Below, one piece after another: positions 54,596 to 62,212 of a stretch of 64,000 nucleotides of DNA. The notes below the pieces were generated by a model, which saw only the letters and a list, made by a program, of their open reading frames with translations, had not been told where the DNA came from and searched no databases. Each line of letters starts with the position of its first letter. The first letter of the stretch is position 1. The position numbers were made by a program, and so were the translations under genes. Origin of the DNA: Bdellovibrio bacteriovorus (GTDB lineage: Bacteria > Bdellovibrionota > Bdellovibrionia > Bdellovibrionales > Bdellovibrionaceae); contig NZ_LUKF01000003.1 of NCBI RefSeq assembly GCF_001592755.1, positions 62,001 to 126,000 of the forward strand, given 5' to 3'.

Positions 54596-55244
54596 GGCAA
54601 CCTCGTTAGTTCTTTTATGATGATCGAGAATGCCTTCGGGATCACCATAAAAAAGTGCAGCGACGCAACAGATGCCGAATAACGTGAGTCTCACATTGAG
54701 ACAAAAGTGAGACAGTGAAAGTTTTGCAAGGTACATTTCCAGAGGGAAATGCCTGAAAAATATGCACGTTTTGCGAGTGCCACAGGTGGGCGGAGTCGCG
54801 TAGCCAGCGGCGCGGCCCATCTGGGAAACTCGTTCAAGCGTGCAAGCACATGGTAGAGTGCGTTCTCATGCTTGGCCGATAACTCGTCTTGCGGTGGGGG
54901 CGCAATAGGAATGAAAAACAGTCTATTAAACGCTCTCACAAGCCTGTGAGAGCGAAAAGAATCACAGGGCATACAAGTTAAAAGCCAAGTTCCCCCAACG
55001 CGTGCAGGGCCTCGTAAGAGGGTAAAAGGGGGATGCGCCGAAGCGTGCTAACGACTCGGTGGAGCTGGGTGGGATTAACTATAGGGAAGCAATTTTTTTG
55101 TGGACCTATAGGGCTCACTGCGCCTTGCGGCATCCGATCTGATGGAACTGGCCGGGAATTTCGGCCCTTCCCTCTCTCGAAACGAGTTTCAAAATCCAAG
55201 ACACAACTTAACCGCACTGCGGTTGTCGAACGGAGGACGAAACT
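54596..55244. other. Gene-free, hairpin-rich stretch at the left edge of the phage region
   Basis: About 650 nt with no convincing gene. It holds many inverted repeats: GTCTCA-CAT-TGAGAC (54688-54702); CAGGTGGGC/GCCCATCTG (54783-54791 with 54815-54823); CGCTCTCACA-AGCC-TGTGAGAGCG (54931-54954); TCCCCC/GGGGGA (54991-54996 with 55028-55033) enclosing CCTC-GTAA-GAGG, a GNRA-type tetraloop (55010-55021); CTATAGG/CCTATAG (55079-55085 with 55105-55111); GGCCG/CGGCC (55150-55154, 55162-55166); AACCGC-ACT-GCGGTT (55210-55224). It could be a structured RNA, phage origin/promoter leader or the integration zone. tmRNA, RNase P and group II intron signatures were not found. Confidence 0.6.
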
Positions 55245-55490
55245 ATGCGCTACCCGAAAACGTGGGCCGAAGACTTTGCAAAGTCTCTCTCGCAGCTCGT
55301 TTTTTCAATCGAAGAGCTGGACAGATTTATTAAAATCTTTCAGCGCGAATCAAAACGAAAATTCGACTTTAAAAAAGAAGGTCTTTGCATGACCGCCGTC
55401 GAATTTTTCCAATACCAGAAACAGGTGAAAGAGTGTCTCGCGGCCTTGCGAAAACGTCGCCGCGAAATTCTGCGGGAGGCAAAAATATGA
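55245..55490 (+). CDS. Phage-region protein, unknown (81 aa)
   Basis: First gene of the phage block. GGAGG lies 9 nt before the ATG. The 81-residue product is basic and helical (FSIEELDRFIKIFQRESKRK, KECLAALRKRRREILREAK), suggesting nucleic-acid contact or a regulator. Ends in ATGA overlap with the next gene. Confidence 0.65.
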   Translation: MRYPKTWAEDFAKSLSQLVFSIEELDRFIKIFQRESKRKFDFKKEGLCMTAVEFFQYQKQVKECLAALRKRRREILREAKI

Positions 55491-55660
55491 AAAATAAAGT
55501 CGGTCGGCCAAAACTCGCTCTTAAACCAGCGATAGCGGCGCATAAAAGACTCAACCCAAAGGGCTGGGACGGAAAAAAGAAAAACCGCGCCACGGCCTCC
55601 ACAAGCGAAATAAACACATTGCCTATCGGAAGGGAGCAAAACACCTATGGAAGTAACTAA
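55487..55660 (+). CDS. Phage-region basic protein with AT-hook-like motif (57 aa)
   Basis: A 57-residue, Lys/Arg-rich protein starting MKNKVGRPKLALKP; GRPK is the AT-hook core, which also appears in the protein at 56883-57491. Likely DNA-binding. Overlaps the preceding gene by 4 nt and the next by 14 nt, showing very tight packing. Confidence 0.6.
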   Translation: MKNKVGRPKLALKPAIAAHKRLNPKGWDGKKKNRATASTSEINTLPIGREQNTYGSN

Positions 55661-55964
55661 AAGGCCGCGCGCGGCGATCTGTCCGAATGACGTTCATTGC
55701 GAAATTTACAACCCAATGGAAGAGGAGCTGATTTTTGAGAGAATGGAAGATCACGCCCGCCGACGCCTAAAAATGAACTTGCAGCCGGGACCGCAAAAAG
55801 TCCTCTGCAAGCCAGACGGCTTTTGCTACCTCCCGCACCAATACTACACTGTGAAAACCAAGTCCGGGCGGCCATGCAGCTTTATCAAAAATTTTGGCGA
55901 CGAAATGTTTAAAGGAAATAAAAAGCCCTCCGCGCCGGAAGCTTGGGAGAAAAAACATTTCTAG
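55647..55964 (+). CDS. Phage-region protein, unknown (105 aa)
   Basis: A 105-residue protein with five Cys (AICPNDVHCEIYN, VLCKPDGFCYLP, GRPCSF), perhaps a small zinc-binding or disulphide-stabilised fold. No family recognised. Followed at its stop by the GTCTCA-CGA-TGAGAC palindrome. Confidence 0.62.
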   Translation: MEVTKRPRAAICPNDVHCEIYNPMEEELIFERMEDHARRRLKMNLQPGPQKVLCKPDGFCYLPHQYYTVKTKSGRPCSFIKNFGDEMFKGNKKPSAPEAWEKKHF

Positions 55965-55978
55965 TCTCACGATGAGAC
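55964..55978. repeat. GTCTCA/TGAGAC palindrome
   Basis: GTCTCA-CGA-TGAGAC; same arms as the sites at 54688-54702 and 14722-14736. The local context CTAGTCTCAC...TGAGACGGT is shared with the helicase copy. Could be a host regulatory or termination element captured by the phage region. Confidence 0.5.
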
Positions 55979-56024
55979 GGTCAAGAAAATTTACCTAACC
56001 GTTTTTCAGTTTAAGGCCGAAAAT

Positions 56025-56633
56025 ATGAGCATGAAACCGATCATATTTTTGGCCCTTTTTTCAATAATGGTTTTGTTTTTTCAAAACTGTTCCGGCGGCG
56101 GCGAAACGGCTTTAAAAATTGACTCAAAAACCCCCACAGAAACGCCCTCAAATGAGCCCCAAGAGCCAGTAAAAGAAGTGCAAGAGCATCAAAAAGTCGT
56201 TTATATAGACCCGAAAGCACAGAGTATTTATCAAAAATTCTTAGATATGGGAAAAAACGTTATCGTCACTGATCTAATCATTGAGGTCATTGACTATGAT
56301 GGCGCAGTCGTGAACACGGCAGTTCCGGGTATTTGCATCAAAGAAGAGAATAAAACTCCGAGAATTATATTGCAAAAACATATCTGGGATAGTTATGGCG
56401 ACAGTTACTTGGGCGACTGGGATAAGACAGCGTCTTTAGGATATCACTTTGGCAAGTGCTTCTTAAATAGAGAGGATGACCTCACTATGTATGCAGGTAT
56501 GCCCGAAAGCTTCATGAATCCAAATTGGCGCTATTGGCAGTTTCAAAGCGGCAATAACACCTACTGGTTTGATTCGCAGCCTCGTCTTGGTTTTTCCGAG
56601 TTTTACTGGGGCACGCCTTATTTTATTGAATAA
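56025..56633 (+). CDS. Phage-region lipoprotein, unknown
   Basis: A 202-residue lipoprotein with a hydrophobic signal ending LFFQNC. Bdellovibrio-type lipoproteins commonly end their signal in such an FQNC motif. The mature part starts Gly/Pro/Glu-rich, then has a globular domain (GKNVIVTDLIIEVIDYDG, YWQFQSGNNTYWF). It sits between phage genes and could be a lysogenic-conversion cargo gene or a surface-exclusion factor (inference). A few codons upstream, an alternative ATG begins at 56031. Confidence 0.62.
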   Translation: MSMKPIIFLALFSIMVLFFQNCSGGGETALKIDSKTPTETPSNEPQEPVKEVQEHQKVVYIDPKAQSIYQKFLDMGKNVIVTDLIIEVIDYDGAVVNTAVPGICIKEENKTPRIILQKHIWDSYGDSYLGDWDKTASLGYHFGKCFLNREDDLTMYAGMPESFMNPNWRYWQFQSGNNTYWFDSQPRLGFSEFYWGTPYFIE

Positions 56634-56745
56634 ATAAAAAAATCCTTGCGCTAAATTCAGACATTTTTTCTTCTTAAAGAGGTCTTTTTGACCAGCTCGG
56701 AGGGGCCCCCAAGCCCTCTCTGGGCGACTTTTAAAGGAGCTAAAA

Positions 56746-56883
56746 ATGCCTTATTTAATTGCCGCCCTTGTCGCAGGTTTTTTAGCCGCCGGACTTTTTG
56801 GCGACGAAAACACCGAAGAAAACGAAACAAAAACATCCAAAGCCCCTCCCAAAAAATCAAAAAAGTCTGAGGATGAAGAATAA
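56746..56883 (+). CDS. 45-residue membrane protein
   Basis: AAAGGAG lies 8 nt before the ATG at 56746. One N-terminal membrane helix (PYLIAALVAGFLAAGLFG) then a charged Lys/Glu/Ser tail. The stop TAA overlaps the next ATG by one base (TAATG). Likely a small virion membrane protein. Confidence 0.7.
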   Translation: MPYLIAALVAGFLAAGLFGDENTEENETKTSKAPPKKSKKSEDEE

Positions 56884-57491
56884 TGGAAACGGAAGTTATT
56901 GAACAACCGTCAACGGAAGTTTCCGAACTAATTCAGTCGATTGGCGAAGCGAAGCAAGAAATTGCAGAGGTGACTCAGGCGATTGACAAAAAAGAGCGCA
57001 AAGGTGGGCGTCCGAAAGGCTCAACCGACAAACAACCGCGAAAAAAGAAGGGGCAAGTTGAGGTTCAAAGCAACCTTAACCCTTCTCCTTCCGTAGATCA
57101 GGGCCAAGATTTAGCGCCGACGGCTGAAATGATTATGCCGATGCTCGAAGGAGTTATCAAGTTTCCGTTCGATATTGCGGCCTCACGCACGGGTTGCGAA
57201 AAACTTCGAGTTACCGAAGAAGAAGCAAAACCCACTGTGCAAGCACTCGATCAGTTTTTGCGTTTTTATATGCCGGACTTGAATCAAGCCGACCCGAAAC
57301 TTGTTGCGGCTTTCACTCTTATTTCATCGGCGAGTCTATTGGGATATGCCAAGTTCCAGGTGTATTCAGATTGGAAAGCAGAAGAGGATGCGAAGCTAAA
57401 AAAACAGCTTGAGCAAGCGCAGCCGCAACCTCCAACGCCCCAGCCAGTGAGAGCCCCACAGAGTCCTTTCGAGGTTATTCAGGCGAATTGA
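56883..57491 (+). CDS. Phage protein upstream of packaging ATPase (202 aa)
   Basis: A 202-residue protein. N-terminal acidic coiled coil (QSIGEAKQEIAEVTQAIDKK), basic AT-hook-like stretch KGGRPKGSTDKQPRKKKG, then a helical domain with a hydrophobic helix (LVAAFTLISSASLLGYAKF) and a Pro/Gln tail. Position just upstream of the ATPase and similar length match PRD1 P10/P6-type assembly or packaging factors; homology is not shown. Confidence 0.65.
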   Translation: METEVIEQPSTEVSELIQSIGEAKQEIAEVTQAIDKKERKGGRPKGSTDKQPRKKKGQVEVQSNLNPSPSVDQGQDLAPTAEMIMPMLEGVIKFPFDIAASRTGCEKLRVTEEEAKPTVQALDQFLRFYMPDLNQADPKLVAAFTLISSASLLGYAKFQVYSDWKAEEDAKLKKQLEQAQPQPPTPQPVRAPQSPFEVIQAN

Positions 57492-57492
57492 T

Positions 57493-58143
57493 ATGTTTAA
57501 AGTGACCGACTTTACCCTTGCGATGGGCATTAAAGGAAGCGGCAAGACTTACCTTTCAAGGAAGGTTCAAAGTTTTTTCCCAAAAGTCGTAGTCATTGAT
57601 ACCATGAACGAGTATCACGACGGCCTTGTTTTTAGTGATTTTGATAGTTTTTGCGAAACTCTCTTAGAGTTTAAGAAAAATCGAAAAAAGGTTTTTCGGT
57701 TAATTTTTAAGTTTTCGCCTGAAACAAAAAATAAGGCGGTTATTTTTGATAACCTTTTAAGAATACTCTTTAAGTGCGGCAATCTCTGTATTGTGATCGA
57801 AGAGATACACATGTACTCGTCACCGCACAAGCTCCCTCAATGGCTTGAAAACTGCGTCCTTATTGGGAGACATCAAAATCTTTCAATGGTTTTCACATCA
57901 CAAAGACCGGGCGAAATTAACAAAACAATCCTCTCTCAATGCCAACACGTTTTTTGCGGGCGGGCTTTTGAGAAAAACGATATTGATTATCAAAAATCAT
58001 TTTTAGGGGTTTTTGCAAATAACCTAAAAACTATGAAAAAAAGGATGTTCATTTATTTTTCGCCGGACAGAGAAACTCTGCTTTTGATGGACAATGATTT
58101 AAAAACAGGACTTGAATTAAAAGAAGACACTTCCGACCCTTAA
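57493..58143 (+). CDS. Genome-packaging ATPase (A32/FtsK-HerA/PRD1 P9-type)
   Basis: A 216-residue P-loop ATPase. Walker A is GIKGSGKTYLSRKV (near residue 12-20); Walker B LCIVIEEIHMY with paired Glu; a downstream sensor-like SQRPGEINKTILSQCQ. Short size, no extra domains and this motif set fit the A32-type packaging ATPases of tailless internal-membrane viruses (PRD1 P9, PM2). It would pump DNA through a unique vertex. Next gene is a tiny membrane peptide, then the capsid protein. Confidence 0.85.
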   Translation: MFKVTDFTLAMGIKGSGKTYLSRKVQSFFPKVVVIDTMNEYHDGLVFSDFDSFCETLLEFKKNRKKVFRLIFKFSPETKNKAVIFDNLLRILFKCGNLCIVIEEIHMYSSPHKLPQWLENCVLIGRHQNLSMVFTSQRPGEINKTILSQCQHVFCGRAFEKNDIDYQKSFLGVFANNLKTMKKRMFIYFSPDRETLLLMDNDLKTGLELKEDTSDP

Positions 58144-58207
58144 GGTCAGAGGTTCAAAACAACAACAAACTTTTTTTGCCCGATAACTACGGGCCAAGGA
58201 GTACACA

Positions 58208-58312
58208 ATGCCAAGCAAAAAGGCAATTATCACAGGTCTCGCTCTAGCAGCGGCTTTCATGTTGATCTATAACAAGGTGCCCGCAGTTAAACGCGCCCTT
58301 GGCGGCGCGTAA
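58208..58312 (+). CDS. 34-residue membrane peptide (PRD1 P20-like position)
   Basis: AAGGAG 7 nt before the ATG. The 34-residue product has one hydrophobic helix (AIITGLALAAAFMLIYN) flanked by basic residues. In PRD1, a membrane peptide of about 42 residues (P20) lies exactly between the ATPase and the capsid protein and forms part of the packaging vertex; the same role is inferred here from position and size only. Confidence 0.7.
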   Translation: MPSKKAIITGLALAAAFMLIYNKVPAVKRALGGA

Positions 58313-58323
58313 GAGGTGCGATC

Positions 58324-59454
58324 ATGGCAGGAGTTATGACGCAAGTTCCTCGTGCTGAAAGGCAGAGGATTCTAGAACACATTGACTTTAAAGAGGGACA
58401 AGTTCTCTCTCGTGACCTTCCTAAAGATACGGTGCTGAAGCACCTAATCTTGCGCTTGAGCGGTGCAGTTCAAACAACCTACGCATCCGGCACTCCTATT
58501 GCCAATGCGGAGAGCACTTTCGACAGTATCATTAGCCGAATTGACGTGAAAATCAACGGCGGGACGACGGTAAAGTCTGTGCGTCCTCACTTGATGCACG
58601 TTCAGCAGCTCTTCTCAACACTTATTCAGGCAGAGAGAAAAGCGCAGGCGAAGGCAGCGGCGGGTATCATACCAAACCCAACAACCGAGGGCGGTTTTGT
58701 TTACGGTACGACCGGACAATTCACAGAGGTTGCTGAAACTGTTTTGGTGTCTTTCCAAAACGTCTACGCAAAACGCTACAATCACACTCAGTTTGGGCCT
58801 GAGAGCACTTGGTTAAACCTAAAGCAAGTTTCGAGTGCAACTGTCGAGTTGAGCTGTGGAAACTTTAAAAGTTTGCAAAATGAAGCGACAAGCTCCGTTG
58901 CAGTCACCTATGGTCCCGCGAACCATACTTTTAAAGTTCACATTCAAACGGTTGAGGCACAAGACGTTCCGGCGAACTTCAATTTCACAATTTGGAAGCA
59001 AACCACTCGTGAAGTTACTTTCAGCGGTCCGGTGACAGACTATGCCATCGACATTAACAAAGGGAACCGTTTGCAAGGTATCATGCTCTTTGCGAAAGAT
59101 GGCTCTAACAATAAGTTGGCAAGCAATCTTTTGATCAAAGACGTGGCTCTTGTTTTGAATGGTCAAACGACCATCAAAAAATCACGTTTCCTTGATCTGC
59201 AAGCGGACAACCGCTCTCGTTTCGGTGTTGATGCAAAATTTGCGGGCGGCGTCTCACGACTTGATGGGGTAGCTTATCTTGACTTCCTTCAAGATGGCGA
59301 TATTTCGAGTGCCCTTGAAGTAATGCAGCCGCTCGTAGATAACGTACAGCTTGTCTTGTCTCTACACGGTAACGGTGACGTTCCGAATTTGTTTGATACT
59401 GGTAAATCAGCGTCAATCACGATCGAGACTCAAGAGCTGATCCTGCCTCGTTAA
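58324..59454 (+). CDS. Major capsid protein, probable double-jelly-roll type
   Basis: A 376-residue, beta-strand-rich protein without membrane segment. The start ERQRILEHIDFKEGQVLSRD followed by LPKDTVLKHLILRLSGAVQTT resembles the amphipathic lead-in of tailless-phage capsid proteins; the rest shows two comparable beta halves (about residues 35-190 and 195-370). Size is close to PRD1 P3 (about 394). Its place after ATPase and membrane peptide, and the many membrane proteins following, support the call. Fold not proven. Confidence 0.75.
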   Translation: MAGVMTQVPRAERQRILEHIDFKEGQVLSRDLPKDTVLKHLILRLSGAVQTTYASGTPIANAESTFDSIISRIDVKINGGTTVKSVRPHLMHVQQLFSTLIQAERKAQAKAAAGIIPNPTTEGGFVYGTTGQFTEVAETVLVSFQNVYAKRYNHTQFGPESTWLNLKQVSSATVELSCGNFKSLQNEATSSVAVTYGPANHTFKVHIQTVEAQDVPANFNFTIWKQTTREVTFSGPVTDYAIDINKGNRLQGIMLFAKDGSNNKLASNLLIKDVALVLNGQTTIKKSRFLDLQADNRSRFGVDAKFAGGVSRLDGVAYLDFLQDGDISSALEVMQPLVDNVQLVLSLHGNGDVPNLFDTGKSASITIETQELILPR

Positions 59455-59517
59455 AATATCCATTGGAGTTTGCGCGGGCCTTCTCCTTAAAACCGCGCAC
59501 CTTTTTGGAGATTTTAA

Positions 59518-59856
59518 ATGAAACTGTATGCCGAATATCTTAAAGAACGTCGCAACCGCAATATGGTTTTGATTCCTGATATTGCTTTTGCAACCTATGA
59601 GATTAACGGCGACGAGTGCTATATCGTCGATGTTTACGTCACTCCCGAAGAGCGGCACAAGCATCATGCAACCAACCTTGGCAACAAAATCGCCGAAATA
59701 GCAAAAGAAGCCGGGTGTAAATATCTCAAAGGCTCAGTGGACCTTGAGGACGGTACGAACGGCGCGGCTTTGCCGGGGCTTTTAAATTGGGGCTACCGCG
59801 TGGTTCACGCACAAAACAATATCATCATTTTGAAAAAGGACCTCGCGGATGGGTGA
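59518..59856 (+). CDS. GNAT-like N-acetyltransferase in capsid cluster
   Basis: A 112-residue protein. CYIVDVYVTPEERHKHHATN resembles the GNAT strand plus acetyl-CoA-binding loop (normally R/Q-x2-G-x-G/A; here degenerate), followed by LGNKIAEIAKEAGCKYL and LLNWGYRVV. It overlaps the next gene by 8 nt. GNAT genes in virion clusters are unusual; it may modify a virion or host protein. Confidence 0.65.
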   Translation: MKLYAEYLKERRNRNMVLIPDIAFATYEINGDECYIVDVYVTPEERHKHHATNLGNKIAEIAKEAGCKYLKGSVDLEDGTNGAALPGLLNWGYRVVHAQNNIIILKKDLADG

Positions 59857-60724
59857 CGTTGAAAGAGAAGTCAAAAACGCGACGAACACCGTAAGTAATG
59901 CCGTAGGCGGCGCAGTGAAAGCCGTCGATCAGGCTTGGAACACGGGACGTGAAAGCTTTGAACGCAGTGACGTTGGCCGTGTCGTGAGCACCGGGCTTAG
60001 GCCGATCACTGCGACAGTCGAAGCGACTGGGGACGTTGTGCGCGGCGTGGGCACCGGACATATTGACCGAGGATTTACGATGGCCGGACGGCGACTCATT
60101 GGCGCTGCGGGAGAGGTCTTTAATCCGGTAGCGCAAGCCTCTAATGCTTTTGACTTTGTCGAAGACGGTCTCAAACGCGATCACTTTTTTAGTTCCTTCG
60201 CCGAGTCAGCGGACGCATATAGAACCTTGCAGCGTGGTGAGGCACTCACCGACGCAGAAAAAAACTCTCTGGTAAATATGACGGTCAAGCAGGCAGCTAT
60301 TGCGGGCGCGGTTGCGGCTGCGCCTTACGCGGCCAGTGCCGCGTCATCCGCAGGCTCTTGGGTTGCGGCTAATCCGATGACGGCCACGGTTGCGGGCTCT
60401 CAAGTTTATTCAGGCTTGCAGCGCGGGAACATGGCTCAGGTCGCCAGCGGCTTGGCCGGGACCGGGATGTTTGACGGTATCGAATGGCCGAACTTGGAAC
60501 TTCCACAGTTTCCTTCCTTGCCTCAGGAATGGACCGACGCGTTTAAGGACATTCAAAATAACTTGAACTCCGGGCAACCCAAAGTGAGTGCTCCGGCGAC
60601 AAGTCCAATAGTTATTCCCTACCCCAATAGCGCCCAAAGCTCTGGAACGGCTCTCAGTCCAATTATTTTGATCGGGGCAGCCCTTGGGGTAGGTCTAATT
60701 TTCATGCTTAAGAAACGACGATAG
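59849..60724 (+). CDS. Virion membrane protein with C-terminal anchor (291 aa)
   Basis: A 291-residue protein: amphipathic N-terminal helices (VEREVKNATNTVSNAVGGAV), Ala/Gly-rich hydrophobic centre (AAIAGAVAAAPYAASAASSAG), Pro-rich linker and a C-terminal membrane helix (IILIGAALGVGLIFML) with basic KKRR. This topology is typical of inner-membrane proteins of PRD1-like virions. No enzymatic motif. Confidence 0.72.
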   Translation: MGDVEREVKNATNTVSNAVGGAVKAVDQAWNTGRESFERSDVGRVVSTGLRPITATVEATGDVVRGVGTGHIDRGFTMAGRRLIGAAGEVFNPVAQASNAFDFVEDGLKRDHFFSSFAESADAYRTLQRGEALTDAEKNSLVNMTVKQAAIAGAVAAAPYAASAASSAGSWVAANPMTATVAGSQVYSGLQRGNMAQVASGLAGTGMFDGIEWPNLELPQFPSLPQEWTDAFKDIQNNLNSGQPKVSAPATSPIVIPYPNSAQSSGTALSPIILIGAALGVGLIFMLKKRR

Positions 60725-60734
60725 GAGCTTTTAA

Positions 60735-61037
60735 ATGAGTTTGTTTGATGACCTAAAAAAAGTTGCCGAAGAGGGCGCAAAAAAAGCAGGGGCCGACATT
60801 TCGGTTTACCTCGCGAATCAAGTAAGTGCCCCGTTTGTAAAAATTGCACAAGACATGGGGGCTAACCTCACCGTGGCGCAGATCGAGGCCGGAAAGACGC
60901 CCGCGCCACCAACGGTTGCACCTCCGAACAACACAGACCCTACGCCGTCGGCCTCGTTCTTTGGAACGCGTGTTGCCCCTTGGATGCTTTTGGCTGCGGT
61001 CGGCGTCGGCGCATTTTTCATTTTTAAAAGGAGATAA
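60735..61037 (+). CDS. Small membrane protein with C-terminal anchor (100 aa)
   Basis: A 100-residue protein, GGAG before its ATG. N-terminal helix DDLKKVAEEGAKKAGADI, Pro/Thr linker, then a membrane helix (WMLLAAVGVGAFFIF) with KRR tail. Same architecture as the 291-residue protein just upstream. Likely virion membrane component. Confidence 0.7.
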   Translation: MSLFDDLKKVAEEGAKKAGADISVYLANQVSAPFVKIAQDMGANLTVAQIEAGKTPAPPTVAPPNNTDPTPSASFFGTRVAPWMLLAAVGVGAFFIFKRR

Positions 61038-61040
61038 GCC

Positions 61041-61733
61041 ATGACGTTCACGCGTGAACAGGTCTATGCACTTTTAGAAAGAATCAGAGAGGTCGATCAG
61101 GCCGGGATTTATGAGGGTGCCACAGACAAGCCGCATGACATCCAAGAGATCGTTTTGAACTTGGACGAAGAGCGTCCCGAAACCAACCCTCTTGTTATTC
61201 ACACACCTTTTAAAAATCTTTTTGTCGAAGAGGCGACCTCTACGACGAATCACTTCTTCTTAAAACCAAACGCACCAGAAACTTATCAACGGCCATTTAA
61301 GTTTGAAGTGAACTCCTCGGTAGAGTTTGAGCCTGCGGTTGCGAAAGCATACTTGCATTGGCCGCGACAGCCGGGTGCTAAAATGGTGCTCAAGCTTTCG
61401 GTCAATTCAAAATTCAAAACCGGAAAGCTATTGTCACTCAACGCGGGCGGGATTTCGCTGTCAGAGGGTGCGAGCATTGTTGGACCGACACACGTCGTGC
61501 TTGTTGCGAATACAGCCGCGCAGATTGCTCCGGCGAATTTTAATCGCAAAGTCGCAACGATTGAAAACAAAACAGGTGCAGACCTTTTTGTCGGCGGTGA
61601 TAACACGGTCAACGCGACAACAAACGAGGGCATCAAGATCCCGCCAGGTTCCAAGATTTTTTGGAAAAACTCGGCGGCTCTTTGGGGATTCTCAGTGCCG
61701 GGCGGCAAAGTCACGCGCATAGAGGAGGAGTAA
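61041..61733 (+). CDS. Vertex/spike-type structural protein (230 aa)
   Basis: A 230-residue beta-rich protein; AGGAG before the ATG. N-terminal helix YALLERIREVDQAGIYEG, middle strands, and a C-terminal module ATIENKTGADLFVGGDNTVN...IKIPPGSKIFWKN that matches a beta-sandwich common in phage head-decoration and vertex proteins (sequence quoted in parts). Probable penton or spike protein. Confidence 0.65.
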   Translation: MTFTREQVYALLERIREVDQAGIYEGATDKPHDIQEIVLNLDEERPETNPLVIHTPFKNLFVEEATSTTNHFFLKPNAPETYQRPFKFEVNSSVEFEPAVAKAYLHWPRQPGAKMVLKLSVNSKFKTGKLLSLNAGGISLSEGASIVGPTHVVLVANTAAQIAPANFNRKVATIENKTGADLFVGGDNTVNATTNEGIKIPPGSKIFWKNSAALWGFSVPGGKVTRIEEE

Positions 61734-61734
61734 A

Positions 61735-62211
61735 ATGGATATTTTGCTTGCGAACCCTACTCGCAAAGTTGTCGAGGCCGCTGGGAACATCGGAGAGATT
61801 GTTAAAAGCAAAATCTTTGGTTCAAGCACATTTGCAAATCCTTGGTATGTGAACACTGTTTCCAATACCGTGATTGGCGACTCACAAATTAGCCTAAAAT
61901 GTTCCGGCGGGCGTCCTGTTCTACTTTGGATTGGTGGCTTTAACGCGAAGTTCTCACAAGAAGCTATATCCACAGCTATCAATGGCAGTATGCGCTTGAT
62001 TAGAAACGCATCTGTTATTGCAAACCCATCTTTGCAGATCAGTCTTGGGACTGGGACCTTCTTTCAGCAGCCTTCTTCATTCTGGTTTATAGATGAAAAC
62101 CCGCCAGCGGGAACAAACAACTATTACCTCGATGCCAACAGAACCGGAAGCGGGAACGCATCGGACCGCTACCGCTTTGATAACTGCGTTCTATACGCAA
62201 TGGAGCTTTAG
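61735..62211 (+). CDS. Structural protein, possible spike (158 aa)
   Basis: A 158-residue, beta-rich, Gly/Asn/Ser-rich protein (ASVIANPSLQISLGTGTFFQ). It begins two bases after the previous stop. Composition fits a trimeric spike or tip protein; no family recognised. Confidence 0.6.
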   Translation: MDILLANPTRKVVEAAGNIGEIVKSKIFGSSTFANPWYVNTVSNTVIGDSQISLKCSGGRPVLLWIGGFNAKFSQEAISTAINGSMRLIRNASVIANPSLQISLGTGTFFQQPSSFWFIDENPPAGTNNYYLDANRTGSGNASDRYRFDNCVLYAMEL

Positions 62212-62212
62212 A

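Noticed and set aside
54691-54972. 93-residue minus-strand frame in the gene-free stretch
   Set aside because: No ribosome site, odd composition, and it runs through the strong 10-bp hairpin at 54931-54954.
54770-55110. tmRNA, RNase P RNA, SRP RNA or group II intron
   Set aside because: Conserved boxes of these RNAs (tmRNA tRNA-like ends, GAGGAAAGTCC, domain V) are not found and no reverse transcriptase is present.
55033-55392. 119-residue reading frame across the structured left edge
   Set aside because: It overlaps the well-supported gene at 55245 in another frame, has unnatural composition and its start lies too near its only purine-rich site.
57493-58143. Zot-like ATPase of a filamentous phage
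   Set aside because: Size and Walker motifs could fit, but the following 376-residue beta-rich capsid candidate and a muramidase do not fit an inovirus, and no pIII/pVIII-like genes follow.
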